Shown here piece after piece: positions 1 through 5,766 of a stretch of 8,252 nucleotides of DNA. Origin of the DNA: Bacteroidota bacterium. Its GTDB lineage: Bacteria > Bacteroidota > Bacteroidia > Bacteroidales > Marinifilaceae. Position numbers and translations under genes: made by a program. The stretch spans positions 1 to 8,252 of the forward strand of contig JAEXFF010000317.1 in assembly GCA_023400335.1 (NCBI GenBank), in the 5' to 3' direction. The notes beneath the pieces are model-generated. The model was given only the letters and a program-made list of their open reading frames with translations. It was not told where the DNA came from and did no database searches. The number at the start of each line of letters is the position of its first letter. The first letter of the stretch is position 1.

Positions 1-387
1 AATACCCGGGGAACAATCTTCCCCTCCTATAAAAATCATATATCAAAATTATGGGCCACTGCAGAAAACATGGTGCAAAATGCTATATTTGCCTTTACCT
101 GTGAAGACAACAATCTGGCCAAAGAAACAATCGGACTGGACGATACCGTCGACACCTTACACCATGAATTAACAAAAAAATTAAGGACTCAGCATGCAGA
201 TAAGACATTAAAAGAACAGCAATTGACTGACATTTTAAGCCTGAACAGCATATCTTACAATATTGAGCGGATCGGAGATAATGCCACTAATATTGCAGAA
301 GCGGCAATCTATCTGATGGAAGGGATAAATATCAAACATCAGGGAAAAGAAAAAACAGACACTCTGCTGGCAGGTAGTGAGGGATAA
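1..387 (+). CDS. phoU: PhoU-type phosphate signalling regulator, C-terminal part
   Basis: This is the 3' end of a PhoU gene. The frame is open from base 1 and the true start lies to the left; the ATG at base 70 is internal. PhoU is a cytoplasmic helical-bundle protein that links the PstSCAB phosphate transporter to the PhoR kinase and keeps the Pho response off when phosphate is plentiful. The 128 visible residues cover the second three-helix repeat. They include the acidic metal-binding type motif LDDTVD (window residues 46-51) and the family signature ERIGDNATNIAE (89-100), in which the usual histidine (GDHATN) is asparagine. Full-length members have roughly 220 residues, so somewhat over half is present. 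It lies 66 bp upstream of the response regulator on the same strand, the normal order in Bacteroidota pst-phoU-phoBR loci. I am sure of the family; the function is inferred from the family and its neighbours. Confidence 0.93.
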   Translation, partial: NTRGTIFPSYKNHISKLWATAENMVQNAIFAFTCEDNNLAKETIGLDDTVDTLHHELTKKLRTQHADKTLKEQQLTDILSLNSISYNIERIGDNATNIAEAAIYLMEGINIKHQGKEKTDTLLAGSEG

Positions 388-453
388 AGGTATAACAAAA
401 GATTACGGAGCTACCTCCCGCATAAAAACAACTATTTAAATCACAAACAATAT

Positions 454-1137
454 ATGGAAAGGAAAAAAATTTTAGTAGTCGACGACGAAGAGGATTTATG
501 CGAGATTCTTCAATTTAACCTGGAGAGCGAAGGTTTTGCTGTAGATATCGCTAATTCTGCAGAACAAGCATTAAAAATCATCTCGGAAGAATATAAATTG
601 ATATTACTGGATGTCATGATGGAAGGGATGTCCGGCTTTAAAATGGCTGAAAAAGTCAGAAAAGATATGCATCTGGACGTACCCATCATTTTTCTGACTG
701 CCAAAGACACGGAAAACGACATGCTGACCGGTTTTAGTCTGGGAGCAGATGATTATATTCCCAAACCCTTCTCTATCAAAGAAGTCAGTGCACGCGTAAA
801 GGCCGTACTGAAAAGAACCGGTAATCACGACTTGCCGGAAACAAAACAAACGATAGAAGCAGGAGATCTGACCATCGACCTGGTTTCCAAAAATGTCACT
901 TTAAAGGGACAACCGATTTTACTAACGAAAAAGGAATTTGAAATCCTGAGTACCATGGCAAAATCTCCGAACCGGATTTTTTCCAGGGAAGACTTCCTGA
1001 CGAAAGTCTGGACCGATGATGGATATGTATTGGAAAGAACGGTAGATGTGCACATCACCCGCTTACGAAAAAAACTGGGAGATTTCGGCAAACATATTGT
1101 CAACCGTTCCGGATACGGCTATTGTTTTGAAACCTGA
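454..1137 (+). CDS. phoB: OmpR/PhoB-family response regulator
   Basis: This is a two-domain DNA-binding response regulator of 227 residues, the normal length for OmpR/PhoB proteins. The receiver domain (about 5-120) has the acidic pair D10-D11, the phosphoacceptor D53 in LLDVMM, the switch threonine T82 and the conserved K104 in the YIPKPF loop. The winged-helix output domain (about 132-227) carries the expected recognition-helix sequence TVDVHITRLRKKLG (196-209) and the C-terminal hairpin RSGYGYCF. The phosphorylated protein would bind DNA as a dimer and switch Pho genes. The assignment to PhoB rather than another OmpR-type regulator rests on its place between phoU and a PhoR-like kinase. 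The ATG at 454 starts right at the conserved KKILVVDDE beginning of the receiver. No Shine-Dalgarno sequence is visible, as usual in this phylum. Confidence 0.92.
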   Translation: MERKKILVVDDEEDLCEILQFNLESEGFAVDIANSAEQALKIISEEYKLILLDVMMEGMSGFKMAEKVRKDMHLDVPIIFLTAKDTENDMLTGFSLGADDYIPKPFSIKEVSARVKAVLKRTGNHDLPETKQTIEAGDLTIDLVSKNVTLKGQPILLTKKEFEILSTMAKSPNRIFSREDFLTKVWTDDGYVLERTVDVHITRLRKKLGDFGKHIVNRSGYGYCFET

Positions 1138-1161
1138 GTACAAACGGGTATTCAGTACAAA
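1137..1161 (+). repeat. Direct repeat AGTACAAA in the regulator-kinase gap
   Basis: The octamer AGTACAAA occurs at 1137-1144 and again at 1154-1161, 17 bp apart, both followed by ACG- or CGGG-like sequence. It lies in the otherwise empty 117-bp gap between the response regulator and kinase genes, with the first copy overlapping the regulator's stop codon. It could be a protein-binding site for separate control of the kinase, or chance. I see no consensus Bacteroides -7/-33 promoter in the gap. Confidence 0.3.
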
Positions 1162-1254
1162 ACGCCCGGGCAACCCCGTCTTCGGATTATAAACAAAACG
1201 ATTTGCCTCCGGACAATAAAACGGAACTTAAACAACTTTTAATATATACCTCCG

Positions 1255-3015
1255 ATGCATTTATCTTATAAAAAGAAAATATTTTTCTATTTTTTCCTGG
1301 TATTTCTGGTATTCACAACTATTATCGTCTTAGTCCAACGCAATCGGGAAAAAGTATATAAAACGGAAAACCTGCGTACCAATCTGGACACTTATACCCA
1401 GGTCATCCACCATTATATCCGCCAAAAGCAGATGCGACCGGATACAGGTCTGGACACGCTCAGCAAAATTCTTCCCCTTTTGCCGGACAGCCTGCGGCTC
1501 ACCATTATTGATGAAAAAGGAAAAGTTCTGTTTGATAACACAATACCGGAAGAGCGGGAAATTGAAAATCACCTGCATCGCCCTGAAATCGCCTCTGCCC
1601 TGATACATGACAACGGCAGTGCTATCCGCTTTTCAACCACACGGGGAAAAGAATATTATTATTATGCTTATCACCATTCCCCTTACTACATAAGAGTTGC
1701 CCTCCCCTACAATGTCGAACTGAAAGATTATCTGGAAGGTGACAATATTTTTATGTATTTTATTGTTCTTCTTTTCTTTATTGCCCTTATTTCTCTACTC
1801 TATCTGGCGGATCGGTTCGGGAAAGCCATTAGCGGTCTGAATGATTTTATAACTTCTGCGGAAAACAATCAACCCGCATACGAGAAAATCCATTTCCCGG
1901 ATACAGAACTGGGAGTCATCGGAAATAAAATTATCAGCAATTTTAAATTACTGGAAGAAAGTAAAAACCAACTCCGTCAGGAAAAAGAAAAACTGCTCCG
2001 CCATTTCCATTACTCCGAAGAAGGGATCTGTATTTTTTCTGCCGACGGACAAAAAATATATGCCAACACGCATTTTATCCAATACCTTAATATCATTCTG
2101 GACGAACCGACTTTTGAAGTAAATACAATTCTGGAAAAACCGGATTTTAAAGACTTGCGCATTTTCCTGAAAAAAAATACACCGGTAAACCCGCAATCGA
2201 CCGCCCAGCCCATTTATCAGGGAAAAATCTCCAAAAGCGGGAAACACTTCGCCGTAAAATTGATCGTCTTCAAGGACAATAGTTTCGAAGTAACCTTAAA
2301 TAATATCTCCAATTCTGAAAAAAACAGATTGCTGAAACAAGAAATGACCAATAATATTGCCCACGAATTAAAAACACCTGTAAGCAGCATCCGGGGCTAT
2401 ATCGAAACCTTACTGGATCAACCCGGTATTACACCGGAAAAACAAAAGTTTTTTCTAGAACGTACCTATACCCAGGTACTCCGTCTGTCGGACCTGATCC
2501 GGGATGTAGCCCTGATTACCAAAACGGAGGAAGCTGCCGATCTTTTTGACAAGGAATGCGTCAATATCCACGATACAATTGAAGAAGTTACAACCGACCT
2601 GCAAAATCAAATTCAGTCCAATCACATCCAAGTATTCAATAATGTAGACGAAAGCGTGGAAATCGAAGGAAATCATACTTTACTCTATTCCATTTTCCGG
2701 AATTTAATGGACAATGCCATCAGTTATGCCGGAGAAAAAATCACCATCGGGATCGACAATTATACAGAAGATGTGGAATACTATTATTTTTCTTTGTACG
2801 ACACCGGATGCGGAGTGGCCGAAACTCACCTGGAACGGATTTTCGATCGCTTTTACCGGATCAATGAGGGCAGAAGCCGCAAAAACGGCGGGTCCGGTCT
2901 GGGCTTATCTATTGTCAAAAATGCCGTACTCTTCCACAAAGGACAGATTTCCGCCAAAAACAGAAAAGACGGCGGACTGGAATTTATCTTTTCATTACGA
3001 AAAAAACTCTATTGA
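1255..3015 (+). CDS. phoR: PhoR-type sensor histidine kinase with periplasmic sensor and PAS domain
   Basis: This is a membrane histidine kinase of 586 residues and the likely partner of the regulator just upstream. Order of parts: TM1 about 9-27; a periplasmic sensor about 28-163 of the PDC/Cache-like type found in Gram-positive PhoR, with IIDEKGKVLFDN at 84-95 and HRPEIASAL at 108-116; TM2 about 165-185; a HAMP-like linker; a PAS domain about 247-352; then the kinase core. The H-box is NNIAHELKTP with phosphoacceptor H370, the N-box NLMDNAISY (483-491), the G1 box DTGCG (516-520), the F-box RFYR (532-535) and the G2 box GGSGLGLSIV (545-554). All catalytic motifs are intact. It would phosphorylate D53 of the regulator and also dephosphorylate it, with PhoU as input. 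An in-frame stop at 1240-1242 leaves ATG 1255 as the first possible ATG. The 117-bp gap to the regulator is long for an operon but holds no obvious terminator. Family certain; phosphate role inferred from context. Confidence 0.92.
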   Translation: MHLSYKKKIFFYFFLVFLVFTTIIVLVQRNREKVYKTENLRTNLDTYTQVIHHYIRQKQMRPDTGLDTLSKILPLLPDSLRLTIIDEKGKVLFDNTIPEEREIENHLHRPEIASALIHDNGSAIRFSTTRGKEYYYYAYHHSPYYIRVALPYNVELKDYLEGDNIFMYFIVLLFFIALISLLYLADRFGKAISGLNDFITSAENNQPAYEKIHFPDTELGVIGNKIISNFKLLEESKNQLRQEKEKLLRHFHYSEEGICIFSADGQKIYANTHFIQYLNIILDEPTFEVNTILEKPDFKDLRIFLKKNTPVNPQSTAQPIYQGKISKSGKHFAVKLIVFKDNSFEVTLNNISNSEKNRLLKQEMTNNIAHELKTPVSSIRGYIETLLDQPGITPEKQKFFLERTYTQVLRLSDLIRDVALITKTEEAADLFDKECVNIHDTIEEVTTDLQNQIQSNHIQVFNNVDESVEIEGNHTLLYSIFRNLMDNAISYAGEKITIGIDNYTEDVEYYYFSLYDTGCGVAETHLERIFDRFYRINEGRSRKNGGSGLGLSIVKNAVLFHKGQISAKNRKDGGLEFIFSLRKKLY

Positions 3016-3052
3016 ATCAAACCATTTCAACAGGATTCTCTAAACTCCTTTA

Positions 3053-3088
3053 AAAGCCTGAGTTCCCACAATCCGGAACCCGGGCTTT
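3053..3088 (+). terminator. Stem-loop ending the phoU-phoB-phoR unit
   Basis: A 14-position stem (3053-3066 against 3075-3088) with an 8-nt loop starts 37 bp after the kinase stop codon. The pairing has one T-G wobble and one A-C mismatch, and the outer edge is AAA on the left and TTT on the right. The T run is short, so termination may be moderate or bidirectional. The position, just after the last gene of the phosphate unit and before the lipoprotein gene, fits a transcription end. Confidence 0.65.
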
Positions 3089-3135
3089 ACGACTTATCCG
3101 GTGAAAAAGTTAAAAAATGTAATACTACGCAACTA

Positions 3136-3168
3136 TTTCCGTTTTCATACATCTTTTAAATGTCTTTG
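3136..3168 (+). promoter_or_regulatory. Weak promoter candidate for the NigD-like lipoprotein gene
   Basis: TGTCTTTG at 3161-3168 differs by one base from the Bacteroides -7 box TAnnTTTG. A T-rich stretch (TTTCCG, 3136-3141) sits near the -33 position, but there is no exact TTG at 19 bp. It lies 39 bp upstream of the ATG at 3208 and downstream of the previous stem-loop, so a promoter is expected in about this place. The assignment is tentative. Confidence 0.3.
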
Positions 3169-3179
3169 CAGACAGTAAT

Positions 3180-3204
3180 TAAGTAATAGAACAACTAAGT
3201 AATA
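3180..3204 (+). repeat. Direct repeat TAAGTAATA in the leader of the lipoprotein gene
   Basis: TAAGTAATA occurs at 3180-3188 and 3196-3204, 16 bp apart, with a partial third copy (AGTAATT) at 3174-3180. The second copy ends three bases before the start codon at 3208. A-rich unstructured leaders replace Shine-Dalgarno sequences in this phylum, so this may only be a translation-favouring leader. A regulator-binding site is the alternative. Confidence 0.35.
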
Positions 3205-3207
3205 ATT

Positions 3208-4020
3208 ATGGGAATTTTCAATCATTTATTTACGTACAATTCATCCCTCACTGGTGTGTTGAAAAGGGAGCGCTTATCGCATAAGAAAAGCCGTTACGTT
3301 TTTCTGCTTTTCCTTACCTTATCCGGATTCCTCTTTACTTCTTGTAATGATAAATACGAGGATTTACGGTATGAATACAGTGACTACGGCATTATTCACA
3401 AAAATGGGGAAATCAATACTATTGCAACAGACCGGGGAGCTGTAATATGTCCTTCTGTCTGGAACATTCCTTCCGAATTCAAAAACAATGACCGCGTCCT
3501 GATTTACTTTAACCTTTTAGGGGAAGCGGACAGTACCGATCAGTTTGACTACTATGTAAGGATAAATGAGATTTACAAAATCCTGACCAAAGACATTATC
3601 GAATACAACACGGAAATTTCCGACAGTCTGGGAAACGATCCCGTACAGTTATACAACCTCTGGATCAGTCCGGAGTTTATCAATTTCGATTTCTACTACG
3701 GTGCAGGCGCTCCTAATTTAAAGCATGCCATCAACCTGGCCCGTCATCCGGAAAAGACAGCAGACAACCGCATCCTGTTAGAATTCCGCCACAATGCCTT
3801 CAATGATCCCTATAACTACAAATACCATGGAATCGTCTCTTTCCGGGCGGAAGAGCTTTTGACGACCAATGCGGATTCCGTATTATTGCGCATTAAATAC
3901 AATAGTCTGAATAACGAAGAAACGGTAGATCTCACTTGGTTTCCCCAGGAAAACAAACTGGTAAAACCCGAGATAAATCCAACTGAAATTCCCTTATTTC
4001 AGACAGAAGCCATACATTAA
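3208..4020 (+). CDS. NigD-like lipoprotein
   Basis: This is a predicted lipoprotein of 270 residues. A charged N-region (KRERLSHKKSR, 19-29) is followed by a hydrophobic stretch (about 30-44) and the lipobox FTSC with C46 as the lipidated cysteine; it should end up on the outer or inner membrane. The mature part matches NigD-like proteins: an N-terminal OB-like region (about 55-125, with NDRVLIYFNLLG at 92-103 and FDYYVRINEIYKILTKDI) and a C-terminal beta-sandwich with the recognisable stretch LEFRHNAFND. NigD proteins are common in Bacteroidota; the family is named for a bacteriocin locus, but the function of most members is unknown. The signal peptide is unusually long from the ATG at 3208. 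Start at GTG 3256 or TTG 3259, just before KRERL, would give a normal length, so the start is uncertain. It is flanked by two terminators, so it is probably transcribed alone. Confidence 0.82.
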   Translation: MGIFNHLFTYNSSLTGVLKRERLSHKKSRYVFLLFLTLSGFLFTSCNDKYEDLRYEYSDYGIIHKNGEINTIATDRGAVICPSVWNIPSEFKNNDRVLIYFNLLGEADSTDQFDYYVRINEIYKILTKDIIEYNTEISDSLGNDPVQLYNLWISPEFINFDFYYGAGAPNLKHAINLARHPEKTADNRILLEFRHNAFNDPYNYKYHGIVSFRAEELLTTNADSVLLRIKYNSLNNEETVDLTWFPQENKLVKPEINPTEIPLFQTEAIH

Positions 4021-4061
4021 CGCTTAAACCTCACTCTACTTATTTATATAAACTCAACATC

Positions 4062-4095
4062 AAATTATAGAGGAAATTTCTTCCTCTATAATTTT
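4062..4095 (+). terminator. Hairpin terminator after the NigD-like gene
   Basis: A perfect 14-bp stem (4062-4075 against 4081-4094) with a 5-nt loop (ATTTC) lies 41 bp after the lipoprotein stop codon. The A/T-rich base ends in AAATT on one side and AATTTT on the other, so it could work in both directions. It separates the lipoprotein gene from the tRNA promoter 23 bp further on. Confidence 0.8.
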
Positions 4096-4117
4096 GTTAA
4101 AAATTTAATTTCTATCC

Positions 4118-4147
4118 TTGGATTTCCAATTACTATTATTACCTTTG
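4118..4147 (+). promoter_or_regulatory. Bacteroides-type promoter of tRNA-Pro
   Basis: TTG at 4118-4120 and TACCTTTG at 4140-4147 are separated by exactly 19 bp. This matches the Bacteroidota primary sigma-factor consensus TTG-N19-TAnnTTTG. The expected transcription start, several bases after 4147, falls just ahead of the tRNA at 4160. It is the clearest promoter in the window and supports the phylum assignment. Confidence 0.85.
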
Positions 4148-4159
4148 TCCCCACGATAA

Positions 4160-4233
4160 CGGGGCGTAGCGCAGCCCGGTAGCGCATCTGCTTTGGGAGC
4201 AGAGGGTCGCAGGTTCGAATCCTGTCACCCCGA
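4160..4233 (+). tRNA. tRNA-Pro (anticodon TGG)
   Basis: This is a complete 74-nt cloverleaf without an encoded CCA; the genome has ACA after the acceptor stem, so the tail would be added by CCA-adding enzyme. The acceptor stem is CGGGGCG (4160-4166) against CACCCCG (4226-4232), with discriminator A at 4233. The anticodon stem TCTGC/GCAGA encloses the loop TTTGGGA, with anticodon TGG at 4194-4196, which reads CCN proline codons, chiefly CCA. The T arm has GCAGG, the loop TTCGAAT and CCTGT, with a G-T wobble at its base. One pair in the acceptor stem, 6:67, is a C-A mismatch. Its 3' end borders DNA of accessory character, and tRNA 3' ends are common targets of tyrosine-recombinase elements. Confidence 0.95.
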
Positions 4234-4242
4234 CAATTGAAA

Positions 4243-4289
4243 AAACAGGCAGTTACATGTGATTGTGACTGCTTTTTTTATGCCTGTTT
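4243..4289 (+). terminator. Nested hairpin terminator after tRNA-Pro
   Basis: The inner stem pairs GCAGTTACA (4249-4257) with TGTGACTGC (4264-4272), nine pairs with one wobble and a 6-nt loop, followed directly by seven T (4273-4279). This is a good intrinsic terminator nine bases after the mature tRNA end... its 5' arm begins 16 nt after position 4233. An outer inverted repeat, AAACAGGCA (4243-4251) with TGCCTGTTT (4281-4289), encloses the whole element and overlaps the inner arm, so two alternative folds are possible. Confidence 0.82.
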
Positions 4290-4295
4290 TACGCC

Positions 4296-4314
4296 TTGTC
4301 GCAATTTTGTCGCA
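4296..4314 (+). repeat. Direct repeat TTGTCGCA, 11-bp period
   Basis: TTGTCGCA at 4296-4303 recurs exactly at 4307-4314, a period of 11 bp, so both copies face the same side of the helix. It lies 63 bp past the tRNA end, at the point where arm-type integrase or excisionase sites of a tRNA-targeted element would sit. Function as a recombinase or excisionase binding site is inference from position and phasing only. Confidence 0.5.
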
Positions 4315-4581
4315 TTTCTCACTTCAAAAATGTCAAAAAACTCACGTTTAATCACATAATAAAATTATCAGTTCCCTACAATTATGTGGTATCTGACTGT
4401 ATTTTATTGACTTTACAAAGGTAGACCTTTTTACTCGTTCCCCTTGCTGATTTTGTATGAAATATAGCTAATTGGATAAGTTAAATTTATTTCTCAGATT
4501 TCTTACATACATATACAACTTACTATTCACCTGCATGTTATCGTTATCATTTGCCATACCTTTGTACAAAATAATGACAAT
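4315..4581. other. Gene-free stretch at the left end of the accessory region
   Basis: I see no gene here on either strand. It is A+T-rich and holds small signals: a tandem TCAAAAA (4324-4330, 4333-4339); an 8-bp inverted repeat CACATAAT/ATTATGTG (4353-4360, 4381-4388) with a 20-nt loop; and a minus-strand TACCTTTG box (4416-4423) pointing at the tRNA with no open frame behind it. No recognisable remnant of an integrase was found by eye. The stretch may contain recombination sites of the presumed element. Confidence 0.5.
4535..4564 (+). promoter_or_regulatory. Promoter candidate for the excisionase-like pseudogene
   Basis: TACCTTTG at 4557-4564 matches the Bacteroides -7 box fully and ends 17 bp before the ATG at 4582. 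At the proper 19-bp distance upstream stands ATG (4535-4537) instead of TTG, so the -33 element is imperfect. The promoter seems to have survived although the gene behind it is broken. Confidence 0.5.
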
Positions 4582-4920
4582 ATGGAACAAATAAAATCCG
4601 ATACTCCCTTAATTTATTTGATAGTAGAACAATTTACTTCCTTGCTTTAAAAACTATTACCTTTTTCGGAATCGGTAAAAGAATTCTTACCCGAATATTT
4701 CGGGATCGACACCTTTTGCGAAATTACTGGATATAAAAAGAATACCGTCTACCAATTAGTCCATCAAAAGAAGATTACTGTCTATCGTGCTGCCCATGGC
4801 GGCAAGAAACTTATGCTTAAACGGGATGAGTCAGAGAAGTAGATGGTGATTAAAAGAATCGGAGATTTGGAGGAGTTTATTAATCAAAAAAACATCAGCA
4901 ATCGAAAAAAGATACCATAA
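4582..4920 (+). pseudogene. Excisionase-like helix-turn-helix gene with two nonsense codons
   Basis: This is one continuous frame of 112 codons plus a stop, interrupted by TAA at 4648-4650 (codon 23) and TAG at 4840-4842 (codon 87), with no frameshift between them. The read-through product has the pattern of small DNA-binding proteins common in Bacteroidota mobile elements (HTH_17/excisionase-like): an N-terminal helix, then GIDTFCEITGYKKNTVYQLV as the helix-turn-helix, then HQKKITVYRAAHGGKKLMLKRDE as the wing, and a C-terminal tail. The second stop sits after DESEK, where such proteins usually have tryptophan, so it is readily explained as TGG to TAG. Relatives act as excisionases or as regulators of element genes. 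The first stop would leave only 22 residues. A short product starting at a later codon and covering only the HTH cannot be excluded. It is convergent with the gene ending at 4952, 31 bp away. Confidence 0.75.
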
Positions 4921-4951
4921 GATATTTATTACAACTTTGTTAATATATTGG

Positions 4952-5761
4952 TCACTTACTTTTTGAAATTTCATATTGAGAGGAATTTAGATTTGTTCCC
5001 ATTAATTGTTGGATCAATATATTAGTTACTTTGTTTTGGCTTATGATGTTTGAATAAGCATTATAGTCCCATGACAAATAAATATCCCAAAGTCCTAGTT
5101 CAATTTCCTTATTTAATTTAATAAATTTTTCAGGTATAGTATGTCCCTTATCATCGTAGTATTCAGAAGCTGCTATCATTTCTTTGAAAACCCCGATATT
5201 TAACTTTTCTCCGTAGGTAAAATTATTAAACCAGTCTTTAGGATATGTAACGATCATTTTTTCTTTATCATATTCACTTTTCACTAATACCTCATTTACA
5301 AATTTTTTTGCAATGCCTCTGATACTATTTAATCTAAGATTTTCAGTAAAATATGAATCGACTTCAGCGAAGAAAAGATAATCACAGTGTCCTTTTGCTA
5401 CCTGCAAGATCATATCTTCTATTTCTTTAATATCTATTATTTTACAACTAAACTTTATATTTTTAATATCAAATATGTCATTTTTAGGTATTTCTATGGG
5501 AACACCTAATTTATGTAAAGCAACAAGAATAGCTCGTTTCTCTGCAATATTTAATTTATTATTAAACTCTTCATTGGCTTTATCAAATGTATTCACTGTT
5601 TTAGCATACTGTTTGATAATTTTAAGCCCCTTAATAGCAATATTTCTTACTTTTACAATTTTGTTTTCCTGTCTTTTGGCTAAAAAGAATGAACCTCCAT
5701 AAGTGCCAATTATAGCCCCGATTGCACCAGATAAAAGTGTTGTCCAAACATTTGCTTCCAT
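4952..5761 (-). CDS. Unrecognised protein with an N-terminal membrane anchor
   Basis: I do not recognise the family. From the ATG at 5761 it has 269 residues. One hydrophobic segment at about 7-27 has closely spaced glycines (G12, G15, G19, G22, G23) and no cleavage site; it is followed by KRQENK, so by the positive-inside rule the large remainder should be cytoplasmic. That part is lysine-rich and mostly helical in appearance (about 35-85 and 140-260), with several aromatic stretches (YLFFAEVDSYF at 128-138, DWFNNFTYGE at 176-185, LWDIYLSWDYNAY at 224-236). No catalytic motif is evident. The gene starts 5 bp after the stop of the helicase-nuclease gene; an alternative GTG start at 5770 would overlap that stop as GTGA and add three residues. 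Either way the two are probably cotranslated, which suggests shared function, perhaps placing or sensing at the membrane. That role is inference. Confidence 0.8.
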   Translation of the reverse strand: MEANVWTTLLSGAIGAIIGTYGGSFFLAKRQENKIVKVRNIAIKGLKIIKQYAKTVNTFDKANEEFNNKLNIAEKRAILVALHKLGVPIEIPKNDIFDIKNIKFSCKIIDIKEIEDMILQVAKGHCDYLFFAEVDSYFTENLRLNSIRGIAKKFVNEVLVKSEYDKEKMIVTYPKDWFNNFTYGEKLNIGVFKEMIAASEYYDDKGHTIPEKFIKLNKEIELGLWDIYLSWDYNAYSNIISQNKVTNILIQQLMGTNLNSSQYEISKSK

Positions 5762-5766
5762 AATTA

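Noticed and set aside
70..72. ATG as start of the phoU gene
   Set aside because: The frame is open and PhoU-like back to base 1, and a start here would remove most of the protein.
404..420. Small GGAG/CTCC hairpin between phoU and the regulator as a terminator
   Set aside because: Only four pairs without a T tract; the two genes are more likely cotranscribed.
2714..3043. Open frame of 109 codons on the + strand overlapping the kinase 3' end
   Set aside because: It lies in another frame of the conserved ATPase domain of the kinase; its product has no recognisable pattern, whereas the kinase motifs run through the same DNA.
4324..4339. Tandem TCAAAAA as the start of a repeat array
   Set aside because: Just two short copies of low complexity; no further units and no CRISPR-like spacing anywhere in the window.
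4353..4388. Inverted repeat CACATAAT/ATTATGTG as terminator or operator
   Set aside because: Only eight A/T-rich pairs with a 20-nt loop and no T tract or adjacent gene; chance is sufficient in such A+T-rich DNA.
5475..5702. Open frame of 75 codons on the + strand with a hydrophobic C-terminus
   Set aside because: It is antisense to the N-terminal half of the membrane-anchored protein; the hydrophobic part mirrors the complement of its transmembrane segment, and there is no promoter in front.
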